Positions 9,084 through 18,159 of a stretch of 64,000 nt of DNA are shown here, piece after piece; positions within the stretch are counted from its first letter, which is position 1, and every line of letters starts with the position of its first letter. Position numbers and translations under genes: made by a program. The stretch is from assembly GCF_002163875.1 (NCBI RefSeq), contig NZ_CP019333.1:62001-126000 (forward strand). The letters are read 5' to 3'. The notes under the pieces are model-generated. The model was not told the DNA's origin. It did no database searches and saw only the letters and a program-made list of their open reading frames with translations. The DNA is from Gilvibacter sp. SZ-19 (GTDB lineage Bacteria > Bacteroidota > Bacteroidia > Flavobacteriales > Flavobacteriaceae).

Positions 9084-9881
9084 CTATAGTTCCTTGGTGA
9101 CCAAAAACCATGGGTTAAGAAGATCTTCCTTGTTATAACGCATAGGACTATTGGATGGCAAAGCAACAACATGAACGCCAACAGCTTCGCAAATGGCTTG
9201 GCCTGCAGCCGTATCCCATTCCATGGTTGGTGCAAATCTTGGGTAAACATCTGCTTTGCCTTCGGCAACCAGACAAAACTTAAGAGAGCTACCTTTAGAA
9301 ACTATCTCCTTTTCTTTTAAGGTGGTCAAGTCTTCAATGAAATCCTTGGTCTCTTCATTCAAATGCGATCGAGAACCAACGATTCTCATTAATTTATGAT
9401 CTGAATCTGGCGAGATCTCCTGGGCTAGTGCTAACAGCTCCTCTACAGAAGTATAGGTTTCAGGAACCATAACCTTTTTGGCCCATTCACCATCAACATC
9501 GGCAAAATAAAGAGCTTTGGTGTGCGGTGCATATATCACCCCGAATTTTGGTCTACCTAGATAGACCATAGCAATATTGACAGTAAACTCACCATTGCGC
9601 TTTATAAACTCCTTGGTGCCGTCTAAAGGATCAACTATCCAGCAGTTCTGCCAATCTTTCCGATCCGCATAATCGATTTGCTTGTTCTCTTCACTTATAA
9701 TTGGGATAGCAGTGGGTTCCAAATAACTATTTATAATAGCATTGGCCTTTTGATCTGCCTCGGTAAGTGGAGAATTATCGGCTTTGATTTCAACTTCGAA
9801 GGGCCGCTGATAAATTTCATTAATAGCATTTCCAGCTTCTAAGGCCGCCTTTATTGCGGTTATATAATGATCTTGCATCAA
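9084..9881 (-). CDS. cysQ: 3'(2'),5'-bisphosphate nucleotidase CysQ
   Basis: CysQ removes the 3'-phosphate from PAP, the product left after sulfotransferase uses PAPS, and so prevents product inhibition. The inositol-monophosphatase-fold metal motifs are complete: EE at residues 64-65, DPLDGTKEF at 84-92 and WDTAAG at 221-226. The length of 265 residues is normal. It is the first enzyme gene after the chain-length regulator, 7 bases downstream, and lies 3 bases before the DUF2061 gene. Its presence next to cysC, cysD, cysN and a sulfotransferase supports a sulfation cycle. Confidence 0.93.
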   Translation of the reverse strand: MMQDHYITAIKAALEAGNAINEIYQRPFEVEIKADNSPLTEADQKANAIINSYLEPTAIPIISEENKQIDYADRKDWQNCWIVDPLDGTKEFIKRNGEFTVNIAMVYLGRPKFGVIYAPHTKALYFADVDGEWAKKVMVPETYTSVEELLALAQEISPDSDHKLMRIVGSRSHLNEETKDFIEDLTTLKEKEIVSKGSSLKFCLVAEGKADVYPRFAPTMEWDTAAGQAICEAVGVHVVALPSNSPMRYNKEDLLNPWFLVTKEL

Positions 9882-9888
9882 GTAGCTT

Positions 9889-10959
9889 TTAAGATTTTGG
9901 GCTGCTGAGGTATCTGGCCTTTATTTCTGGCCAATACAATTTGCTAATTATTACTGCCGAGCTGAAAAGGAACCCAAAGAACAAATAGATAAAAATGATC
10001 AAGGCCTTATTTGGGCCAGCTGGTTCCAAGGGAACTGTGACCGGCTTTAACACAGTAAAAATTGGGGTGTCGCGTTTTACCTGTAATTTGGCAGACTCCA
10101 ATTGGCTTGCTAGCTGAGAATAAACATTATAAGCCAATTCATTCTCGGTGCGCAACACTTCATAGCGATTCTCTGTCACCGATGAAATGTAATTCTTATT
10201 TCTATCTCTAAAGCTTCCGAAACGGTCCCGGGTTTCTTTATAAACAGAATCAGCTTCTTGAACACGCTTTTCTAAATAAGCCAATTCGTCTTTCGCCTTA
10301 GAAATATTAAGTTCAATGATATACTCCTGAAGTAACTCCTGAACGTTTTTGGTAAGCTGTGCCGCTGGCAAAGCATCTGGCATTATCGCTTGGATCTCGA
10401 TATAACCTTCTACTTCATTGAACGCCACAGTGACATTCTCCTCTAAATAATCGAAATACTTCTTTTCATCCTTGGAATAACTAAACAGCGATGAATCTGC
10501 TTGAATCGATACATTTCCATCCTCTGATTTGAACAAGCCCACTATTTTAGAAGGGAGGCCTAAGGTGTATTCCTTGGCGTAATCTCCAGGACCCTTGAGT
10601 CGCGCATTGTTCAGATAGTTCTTAATTGTCTCACTGTCTCCACTCCCTTTATTGACCGAGGTGTTGAGAATTTGTCTTCTAAACGGATTGCTCTTTGCAA
10701 CCACAGGGTACAGGGTCGGATAGATCTCATTCTTGTTCTCTCCACCGATATCAATACCTACTAGGCGCGCAAAGCCACCCAATTTCTTACCCAATCCCTG
10801 AGGTGAACTAACCTGAGGGAGAATGACGGTTTTAGAAATATATTTTTTGGGTGTGAACAATGCCACCACTAAGCCTAAAAGCAGAAAGATGAAAAGTACC
10901 TTCAGTATAAAAAAACGCTTAGACCAAAAGGTCTGTATGATTTGATCGTTGTTTATCAT
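9889..10959 (-). CDS. Polysaccharide chain-length determinant protein (Wzz/GNVR type)
   Basis: This 356-residue protein has the layout of polysaccharide co-polymerases. There is one helix near the N terminus (residues 17-35, FILKVLFIFLLLGLVVALF) and a long extracytoplasmic part with coiled-coil character (about 225-300). A proline-rich second helix near the C terminus (PLEPAGPNKALIIFIYLFFGFLF) follows. No C-terminal tyrosine kinase domain follows, unlike Wzc. It would control chain length and couple polymerisation to the exporter encoded immediately upstream (12-base gap). Confidence 0.85.
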   Translation of the reverse strand: MINNDQIIQTFWSKRFFILKVLFIFLLLGLVVALFTPKKYISKTVILPQVSSPQGLGKKLGGFARLVGIDIGGENKNEIYPTLYPVVAKSNPFRRQILNTSVNKGSGDSETIKNYLNNARLKGPGDYAKEYTLGLPSKIVGLFKSEDGNVSIQADSSLFSYSKDEKKYFDYLEENVTVAFNEVEGYIEIQAIMPDALPAAQLTKNVQELLQEYIIELNISKAKDELAYLEKRVQEADSVYKETRDRFGSFRDRNKNYISSVTENRYEVLRTENELAYNVYSQLASQLESAKLQVKRDTPIFTVLKPVTVPLEPAGPNKALIIFIYLFFGFLFSSAVIISKLYWPEIKARYLSSPKS

Positions 10960-10971
10960 ATACTCTTCAAT

Positions 10972-13413
10972 TTAACGCAATAAGCGCTCTACCAACAATC
11001 CAATTGTAACAAGCCCTGTTGTGATTCCAACTCCTTCTTGAACGCTTAATGAACTTCGCTGAGGGCGGGTTGGAACCAATATCACAGCTCCTGGTCTGAT
11101 TTTAGGATAAGATCTAAAGAATAAGAAATTCTTAGTAGAGGCTATATCACCGTTGGCATAAATAACATAGGTCTTACCTTTTTTAGCATTATTTGAAAAA
11201 CCTCCGGATTTGTTAATGTAGTCTAAGACCGTGTAGTTATCGTCAAAGCGCACCATGGATGGGACCAATACCTCCCCTTCTATTTTTATGGTTTCTTTGG
11301 TAGAAGGAATTATCAAAACATCACCATCTTCGAGAATAAGGTCGTATTTGGAACCACGTCCACCCTCTTGGAGAATTCGACTTAGGTCAATTCCAACTTT
11401 AAATGATTCCTGATTATTTAGATTTGAATCGGTAGCCACGGCTGTTGAGTCGTTCAAATTATTGATCACTGTGTTTTGAATGTCTGCCTTGTAGTAGGGA
11501 TTCTTGCGAACCAATGAGGCTCCTGCAACATAAGCGTAATCTGAAATTCCGCCAGCGCGGTCTATAAGATCAGAAATACGCTGATTCTTTTCTGTTAACA
11601 AATAAGTGCCAGCCAGATTGATCTCTCCATTGATCTCAACTCGCTTTTGGTCATTATAGCCTCTGAGATAACGTACCGATACCCTATCGTTAGGCTCCAG
11701 AATAAAATTTGAGTCTCCGCTCAATAATAAATCCCCTTCTGTAGAAACTGAAATACTCTCGGCCAAGGTTTCAAAAGAATCGTCTTTTATCCTTCTAAAT
11801 ACATCTACAATTTTTGGGTTTGCGCTCGGACTAAAACCATCTGCCATCAGAATAAAATCCTCTAACGAAAGGTTTTCAATGAAAGGAATACTGATCGGAT
11901 TGTTAACCGCTCCCTCTATGGTAAGGATAGACTGCTCTTGAAGATCGTATTTGTTGTAAATATAGATTTCGTCATAAGGTTGTAGCGCAATGTCTTGAGC
12001 CCCACTTATAATCTCACGCAAGGAAAACGAACGTGAGCTTTTTTCTATCCCATCTTCGGAACTGATAATAATGGCTCTATCTAAAAAGGCCTGATCGTTC
12101 AAACCACTAGCTTTTTCAATGAGGTCAGACAACTGCAGATCTTTGCTATACGGATAAATACCTGGACGATATACAGCACCACTAATGCTCACCGCATTTT
12201 CAAATTTGTCAATTACTTCTTTCACCCTAATCAGATCACCGTCCTTAGGTTGCTCAGATGTGAATGTAGCCTTAGTGACCTCAACAACCTTGCGGCGGTC
12301 ATCCTCTATGCGATTCACTAAAACCATGTCTTTATACGCCGTGCTTTTGAACCCTGAGGTGAATCGAAACAGGTCTGCAAAGGTCTCTCCAGATCTCAGT
12401 TCAAAAATACCGCTTCGCTTGACAGGTCCTTGAACAGTGACTTGACTTTCGTAAGGGGCTACCAAGATTATATCTCCATCTCGTAGGTTGAGATTACCTT
12501 CTTCAGAACCGTTGAGCAGATAGCCGTACACATCAAAGGTGGCCAGAGGTTTTCCGGAACGGATCAATTGTATGTTTCTAAAAGTTCCTTCTCGAGTTGG
12601 ACCTCCACTAGCGTATAGGCCATTAAGGACTGTAGATAAGGCACTTAAGGAGTAAGTTCCCGGAACCTTTACCTCGCCAATTATATTCACTTGTACGGTT
12701 CGAACTTTTACAATAGCTACGTCTACTCCAACGAAATACGGACTCGAACTGGGAGCTCCGATACCCGCGTAAATCCTGCGTAACGAACTCTTTATCTTTT
12801 TCGTAGCATCGGATATGGTGACACCACTGACATAGATAGGGCCAAGATTCGGAATACGGACTGCCCCTTCTCTATCAACCGGTACATAATAGGTGTTCTC
12901 TGCTGCCCCCCAAACCCCAATTGCCAATTCGTCTCCAGGGCCTAAAACATAAGTTTCTGGAGTCGCTAAATTCAAATTTGGGCTAAAGGAAATGGTACTG
13001 TTCATAAAAAAGGAAAACCCGAACAAAGAGTCTTTTGCCGTCCCAACAGGTGCATTAAAACCGTCTAGATAGGCAGGTGGCTCATCCACGATCGCTAAAG
13101 GGTTTACAGGAGAAGTGTTCCCGCTTGAATTTTCACCTACTAGACCACGCAAGCGCTGTTCTAAAAGCCCGATCTGTTGATCTGTCAAGCCTCTGGCCAA
13201 AGCCATGGCTTTGATCTGTTCAATAGTATACCCTTGCTTTTGAGCTTGCTGCCAAAACTCCATCAGCTCACTGTCTGACATACTCATCAGTTTGGTCTGA
13301 TCTGTAATAGGGTTGCTTTGAGCTAAAGTTTGAGGCACACCCGCTCCAAGGGTAAAAAGAAGGGCTAGAACAAGTAATTTGGTGCCGCTGGAAATAATTG
13401 GAATTCTAATCAT
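10972..13413 (-). CDS. Polysaccharide export outer-membrane protein with six SLBB domains
   Basis: This 813-residue secreted protein is a Wza-type exporter. After a signal peptide (cleavage near residue 31, ends TLAQS) and a charged helical segment, a Poly_export domain begins at VLGPGDELAIGVWG (about residue 156). Six soluble-ligand-binding beta-grasp units follow, each starting with a V/I-x-I-x-G-x-V-pattern: IIGEVKVPG, VQGPVKRSG, ISGAVYRPG, IEGAVNNPI, INGEINLAG and IEGEVLVPS. The C terminus has a hydrophobic stretch (VGITTGLVTIGLLVERL). There is no lipobox Cys. It is the first gene of the long minus-strand locus and has a possible -7 promoter element upstream. Confidence 0.9.
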   Translation of the reverse strand: MIRIPIISSGTKLLVLALLFTLGAGVPQTLAQSNPITDQTKLMSMSDSELMEFWQQAQKQGYTIEQIKAMALARGLTDQQIGLLEQRLRGLVGENSSGNTSPVNPLAIVDEPPAYLDGFNAPVGTAKDSLFGFSFFMNSTISFSPNLNLATPETYVLGPGDELAIGVWGAAENTYYVPVDREGAVRIPNLGPIYVSGVTISDATKKIKSSLRRIYAGIGAPSSSPYFVGVDVAIVKVRTVQVNIIGEVKVPGTYSLSALSTVLNGLYASGGPTREGTFRNIQLIRSGKPLATFDVYGYLLNGSEEGNLNLRDGDIILVAPYESQVTVQGPVKRSGIFELRSGETFADLFRFTSGFKSTAYKDMVLVNRIEDDRRKVVEVTKATFTSEQPKDGDLIRVKEVIDKFENAVSISGAVYRPGIYPYSKDLQLSDLIEKASGLNDQAFLDRAIIISSEDGIEKSSRSFSLREIISGAQDIALQPYDEIYIYNKYDLQEQSILTIEGAVNNPISIPFIENLSLEDFILMADGFSPSANPKIVDVFRRIKDDSFETLAESISVSTEGDLLLSGDSNFILEPNDRVSVRYLRGYNDQKRVEINGEINLAGTYLLTEKNQRISDLIDRAGGISDYAYVAGASLVRKNPYYKADIQNTVINNLNDSTAVATDSNLNNQESFKVGIDLSRILQEGGRGSKYDLILEDGDVLIIPSTKETIKIEGEVLVPSMVRFDDNYTVLDYINKSGGFSNNAKKGKTYVIYANGDIASTKNFLFFRSYPKIRPGAVILVPTRPQRSSLSVQEGVGITTGLVTIGLLVERLLR

Positions 13414-13460
13414 CTTTTATTATCCGAATAATCTCTAAACACAAGGTTTAAAGTATGCGG

Positions 13461-13468
13461 CAAATATA
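13461..13468 (-). promoter_or_regulatory. Possible -7 promoter element for the polysaccharide locus
   Basis: On the minus strand this reads TATATTTG, an exact match to the Bacteroidetes -7 consensus TAnnTTTG, 48 bases before the start of the exporter gene. No TTG is found at the expected 17-23 base distance upstream (the nearest is 11 bases away), so the promoter is only partly supported. Confidence 0.4.
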
Positions 13469-13568
13469 TAAAATATAGCCAAGAACCCTAGTAATAAGCA
13501 GAAGTCTTTAGCTACTTAACGACTTTGGACGATTGTGGATTTACCCAGCTTCTTCGTAACTTTACAAA

Positions 13569-14405
13569 GTGTTGAGAACTTTCAAATTACTACCCCTAGT
13601 ACTTGTTTTACTACCGAGCTTGTCTTGGTCTCAATTAACTGTTGTTTCTGAACTCCCACGGGAAGTAGAAGAATCCAGTGGATTGGCCTTCATGCAAAGC
13701 CAACTTTTTACTCATAATGACAGTGGTAATCGTGATATTCTATATGGATTAGACCCTGATAAGGGACAGCTTACAATTAAGCTATTTCCTGAAGATATTT
13801 ATAATGAAGATTGGGAAGATCTTGCCATCGGTAGTGATGGAACACTCTACATTGCAGATGTAGGGAACAATGATTTTAGCAGAAAAACGCTCAAAGTATA
13901 TGGGCTAAAATTAACAGATCAGCAAGTGCAGACCAGCACTGTTACTACCATTAGGTTTCCAGAGGAGTATTGCTCTAAAAAGGGCAAGATCCGCTTTGAC
14001 ATTGAAGCCTTGGTGCATATTGAGGGGAAATTCTATTTATTCACCAAGACCTATAGAAACAAGTTCAAGGACTACACCGAAGTGTTTGAGGTCAATGCAG
14101 TGTCAGGCCAGCAGCTAGCGCGCTATTGTGGCAAGATTCCACTTTGTGGGAAAGAAAAGAATTGTAAAATTACCGGAGCAGCCTTTGAACACAGTAGCGG
14201 CCAACTCGCCTTGTTGAGTCACAAGAACTTATGGCTCATTGAAGATTTTGACCCTGATCGACTAGATAAGATTAGCTTGCGTCGCTATGAATTCGACGAT
14301 GAATCTCAAAAAGAGGGTGTCACCTTTAGAGATCAAAACAACCTCTATATCAGCGAAGAACGCAACAAGGGCGAACAACGGCTTTTCTTGCTACAAATCC
14401 GCTAG
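13569..14405 (+). CDS. Secreted protein, beta-propeller-like, function unknown
   Basis: This 278-residue protein has an N-terminal signal peptide (ending near LSWSQ, residue 22). Its pattern of repeated short beta strands with SGLAF, THNDSG, WEDLAIGSDGTLYIADVGNN and ALVHIEGKFYLFTK resembles SdiA-regulated or esterase-like beta-propeller proteins. Three or four blades of this type can be seen. A GTG at 13569 is used as start and a TTG follows at once, so the start is uncertain by one codon. It is transcribed away from the polysaccharide locus and ends 8 bases before the convergent metallophosphoesterase gene. No catalytic residues are recognisable. Confidence 0.75.
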   Translation: MLRTFKLLPLVLVLLPSLSWSQLTVVSELPREVEESSGLAFMQSQLFTHNDSGNRDILYGLDPDKGQLTIKLFPEDIYNEDWEDLAIGSDGTLYIADVGNNDFSRKTLKVYGLKLTDQQVQTSTVTTIRFPEEYCSKKGKIRFDIEALVHIEGKFYLFTKTYRNKFKDYTEVFEVNAVSGQQLARYCGKIPLCGKEKNCKITGAAFEHSSGQLALLSHKNLWLIEDFDPDRLDKISLRRYEFDDESQKEGVTFRDQNNLYISEERNKGEQRLFLLQIR

Positions 14406-14413
14406 AAAGTCAT

Positions 14414-17400
14414 TTATAGTGAGAAACCAAAACCAAAAGAGAATCGCAGGCCGTCATCGCTATTAAAGAGACCGAATTGTCCGGATATTGCATCGACAGC
14501 TGTGAGTAGTAATCCGCCACCAACACTGTCGTGCCAGGTATTCGAGTCTTCGCCATCCAGCCAAACACGCCCAATGTCATAGCCTCCAAAAACCCCGAGT
14601 TTTAAGGGTAACAATCCTGTTTTGAATTTTGCGAGTTGCAACCGCAGATCTGTACTTAAGGCCAGAGCACTCTCTCCTGTAAAACGTTGTAATCTATACC
14701 CCCTTAGCCCTGTGTTGGCTCCTAAGACCGCGCCTTGATAGAATTCAAAGTTGTCTCCAATATTAAAATGGCCTTGAACCTGAGTCCGTAAAACAAGGGT
14801 TCTAGCACCAATTATAGCACTAAAGAATTCCAAGTTCGGCTTTATAAAGGCATAGTTCCTGTCGGATTCTTTCAGATTCGCAGTAGCACCAACATCCAGA
14901 TTAAAAAACAAGCCTCTTGTCGGATACGCTCTATTATCTGCGCCTACATAATTATATCTCAATAGCAAGGTCCCAAAAGTCTTAGCATCGGTAAGTATGG
15001 GATCGTCTGCCGCAAAAAACTGCGTTACAAATCGATCGGCATTGGGCTCAACCTCAATGCGTTCGAACTGCAAATTCGCACCAAAGGAACTGCCCGCATC
15101 ACCATTCTTCTGCACCCCTAAAGACCCCATCAGAATACCAGTCCTTACTCGATTGAAATCTAGTCCTAGATCATCGTCAAAATTGGCGGTCTCGTTTCCG
15201 AAGCCAAAGAAATTCAAGGCAAAATTCTCAGAGGTAACCCGCAAGCCTGCCACCAGATCCCAATTACCGAAGGTATTGGCAAAATTGCCTTGATACTTAA
15301 AATCAAAGCCGTCTGTAGCAAAGAAGTAACCCGCACTGAGTACGTGTTTGCGGTGGTAAGGGTCATTCTTAAACCCTTTTACGGTATAGGTGTTGGTAGC
15401 GCCTATTTTAATGCCATCATCTGGATTGAACCCAATAGTAGGCACTATCATATTGATCCGGTCGATATACTTGTTAAAATCGTAGACATTATTTGAATAA
15501 ATGTCCTTGAGACGCAGTTCTGCCCCACCCGTATTTACAATGGTATTCGGTTTGCTAGCATGGTCGTAGATCTTGATTCGTCTTCCGTCTTCCAGATCGT
15601 AAACGTCATTGTTCTGACCGCCGATCACTCGAATAAAAACTGGCTTGTTCCCGCCACCACTAGCGATTATGCGATCGTCATCGTCCAAGGCGTAGATCCA
15701 AACTTCCTTGGTTTCGGATGTTTTTACGGTTCGGGTCTTGAACGGCGGTTGCACCTTACCATCTTTAATTCTACTCACGGTGATGCGGGTCTCCCCTCTT
15801 CCGCGTTCTATATTGATCTGATCGTCCTTATCGGTTGCAGTTATAATGACCAACTTACTCAGGTGAACATAATAGCGCTTGGCCAGCTCGTCCAGGTCCT
15901 GTAATCGGGCTTTCAGCTTGGCCATGATCTCATCTGCCGTTTCGTCTTGAATCTCCGGAGGTAATTGAGCAAATGCATTTGCGATTACCTCATCGGTAAG
16001 TTGCTGCTGAATATACTGCGCCTGTTCTATCCAGACGTTCATATTGCTGTCTTGGGTCAAGGCTCTGTCTAGCTTGATCCCTGCGGAGTTGAGCCATTTA
16101 ATGTCTTTTTGTTCGTAATCGAATTCCTGAAACTGTTTGGTCGATGGTATGATCACCTTTAAGAAATCCAATAAGGCCCCGTCGTAATTCGAATAGACCT
16201 GATCGCGGTCTCTTGGTATGGGTTTGTAGATCTTTTTGTCACCGGAAATATCGAATCGCGACCAACGCCATTGATCTTGGTGTCTGTCCCAGTCTCCAAC
16301 GAGCATATCGAAAAGTCGGGCCTTGATGTAACTGGCCTCATCGACCTTGTATTTTTCGTCTGCTCGCAGATTGGCAAGCATATCTGCCGTGCTCTCAATA
16401 TCATCTGGCGTTCCGAAGGAAGACACATCTAAAAAGCCGTCGTCTGGACGTTCTTCTATGATGTAGAGTTCATCGCCAAATTCTTCGTTGTATTTGCCCA
16501 AGGCGGGATGTTTGGGCATATAGACCAGCTGCGGATTGGTATGGAACAAGCCAATGGCATCAGAAAGTGGTCCAACGGTAAAACTGGCAAAGGGATGGCT
16601 AGAAGTGTAGAAGTCTAATAATACGTCTTCTGTCAGGGTTTCTTTAAAATCCTTTTCTACATAATGATCCTTAAAAGCAACGGTCTGTAAAAATTGTACC
16701 GCACTTTTCTTTACCGCTCTTAAGGCAAAATTACGGCCGTCTTTGTCGATAAGACGCAACGAGCGTGTCTGATGCCCTCCACCTTTGCGTTCTATGGTAA
16801 AGCCACCCATAAATTCATCTAAGGTGATCACAGGCACTTTTACATCGGTACCGTAGATATAGCGATAATGGTCTCCCCAAAACCAGCGATACCCGTCGGA
16901 TTTATCTGTACCTTCTTTATAGGCCTTGGCCAAGGTGGTAGGTTCAAAATCCGAGGAAAGTCCGGAGGTATCATAGGGTTTTTCGGCCGGATGCACATCC
17001 GAAGTAAAAGCTAAACTGGCCTCGGAACCATCCATGGTATAAAAACGCACCTTGCTGGATCGGTCATCGTAAAGATCCAAAACTGCAAAGCCTCTTGAAC
17101 TAGAGACGAACTGGGCTCCCGGCCCTAAAGCCACTGGACTGTTCTTAGAGCCTGCTCCAGAGACGATCTGCTTGATATTATTGAAATCGATATACTGCAA
17201 GGTGTGCTCGTGTCCGGATACAATGATCGCTCTATCTGAAGCTATGGCCATGGTAGTCAATCGGTCCATTAGTTCATCGTAGCGTTGATTGTATCTGTCT
17301 TGATTGGTCACACCACCCTGAGCTCTGGCAAAAGCGACAAAGGACCCTAAGATTGGTAAGGGTACTTTGCTGCCAGAAGGAAACAAATGCTGACGTGCCG

Positions 17401-18115
17401 CAAAATAGCCCCCGTGCGGGCCATAGGTCATCGCCGGGTGATGGGTAGCGATAATAACCGTTTTCTCATTGTTCTTTTTAAGCTCTCCTTCTAACTCCAG
17501 AAAAAAGGCATTCCTGGATTTTATATCACAGTCGTCATTAATTGTCGGGTGCTTGTCCCAATCTACCAAATACCATTGGGTATCAATAAATATGATCTCC
17601 AGATCATCGTTGATGGATTTGGTTCGTATAGGACAACCTTTTTCCGGTTGAAATACCTCGTTATTATCGGTTGCCTTTTCTAAATATTCCTCTTGCCGCT
17701 TAAGACCAGGCAAGCCTTTGCTATACCAATCGTGGTTGCCGGGAATAAAGTAGGCACTGCCTTTAAAATTTGCCATGGCTGCTACTTGCGCATCTAAGAA
17801 ACCCTCTGCCGCCGCTCGACGTTTATCTCCTTTGGGAGGTAATCCCTTGGGATAGATGTTATCTCCTAAGAAAATAGCGATATCATTGGCTGTCCCCTCT
17901 TCTTCCAACATCTTTTTAAAGCCCTTAATAGAGTATTTATCGGGCTCTTGACTTGCTAATCCGGCATCGCCAATAAGGTAAATGGAATGTGTTTTTTTAG
18001 CAGTGCTAGCGGGCGAGGTATAAGATACATCTGACGCAGTTTTAGTGGAGTAAGTTGCACAGCTCAGCACAACAAATACCAATGCCAAAGAAAGGACGAG
18101 TTTAATTTTCGACAT
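14414..18115 (-). CDS. Lipoprotein: metallophosphoesterase + kinase-like middle + BamA-like beta-barrel
   Basis: This 1233-residue protein starts with a lipoprotein signal (LSC, Cys19). Residues 44-345 form a calcineurin-type phosphoesterase with all metal motifs: GD 49-50, GDN 84-86, GNHD 126-129, THHP 224-227 and GHEH 301-304. Residues about 890-1233 look like a 16-strand BamA/TamA (surface antigen) barrel ending in FSFGFGFSL. The part in between (about 440-760) is not phosphatase. It contains FALRAVKKS (463-471), GDWDRHQDQW (607-616) and PIPRDRDQV (633-641). These recall the catalytic Lys, the DRH catalytic loop and the metal-binding Asp of HipA/FAM20/PI4K-like atypical kinases. The phosphatase and barrel calls are strong; the kinase-like reading is an inference. 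The protein should sit in the outer membrane, with its soluble domains on one side of it. It is convergent with the gene at 13569. Confidence 0.88.
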   Translation of the reverse strand: MSKIKLVLSLALVFVVLSCATYSTKTASDVSYTSPASTAKKTHSIYLIGDAGLASQEPDKYSIKGFKKMLEEEGTANDIAIFLGDNIYPKGLPPKGDKRRAAAEGFLDAQVAAMANFKGSAYFIPGNHDWYSKGLPGLKRQEEYLEKATDNNEVFQPEKGCPIRTKSINDDLEIIFIDTQWYLVDWDKHPTINDDCDIKSRNAFFLELEGELKKNNEKTVIIATHHPAMTYGPHGGYFAARQHLFPSGSKVPLPILGSFVAFARAQGGVTNQDRYNQRYDELMDRLTTMAIASDRAIIVSGHEHTLQYIDFNNIKQIVSGAGSKNSPVALGPGAQFVSSSRGFAVLDLYDDRSSKVRFYTMDGSEASLAFTSDVHPAEKPYDTSGLSSDFEPTTLAKAYKEGTDKSDGYRWFWGDHYRYIYGTDVKVPVITLDEFMGGFTIERKGGGHQTRSLRLIDKDGRNFALRAVKKSAVQFLQTVAFKDHYVEKDFKETLTEDVLLDFYTSSHPFASFTVGPLSDAIGLFHTNPQLVYMPKHPALGKYNEEFGDELYIIEERPDDGFLDVSSFGTPDDIESTADMLANLRADEKYKVDEASYIKARLFDMLVGDWDRHQDQWRWSRFDISGDKKIYKPIPRDRDQVYSNYDGALLDFLKVIIPSTKQFQEFDYEQKDIKWLNSAGIKLDRALTQDSNMNVWIEQAQYIQQQLTDEVIANAFAQLPPEIQDETADEIMAKLKARLQDLDELAKRYYVHLSKLVIITATDKDDQINIERGRGETRITVSRIKDGKVQPPFKTRTVKTSETKEVWIYALDDDDRIIASGGGNKPVFIRVIGGQNNDVYDLEDGRRIKIYDHASKPNTIVNTGGAELRLKDIYSNNVYDFNKYIDRINMIVPTIGFNPDDGIKIGATNTYTVKGFKNDPYHRKHVLSAGYFFATDGFDFKYQGNFANTFGNWDLVAGLRVTSENFALNFFGFGNETANFDDDLGLDFNRVRTGILMGSLGVQKNGDAGSSFGANLQFERIEVEPNADRFVTQFFAADDPILTDAKTFGTLLLRYNYVGADNRAYPTRGLFFNLDVGATANLKESDRNYAFIKPNLEFFSAIIGARTLVLRTQVQGHFNIGDNFEFYQGAVLGANTGLRGYRLQRFTGESALALSTDLRLQLAKFKTGLLPLKLGVFGGYDIGRVWLDGEDSNTWHDSVGGGLLLTAVDAISGQFGLFNSDDGLRFSFGFGFSL

Positions 18116-18159
18116 AAGAAGTAATGATATTTTAGTAATTTGGCGTAATAATCGAACAG

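Noticed and set aside
13536-13568. TTG-N21-TAACTTTA promoter-like match directly before the gene at 13569
   Set aside because: The -7 part deviates from consensus and would leave no room for a leader; too weak to list as a feature.
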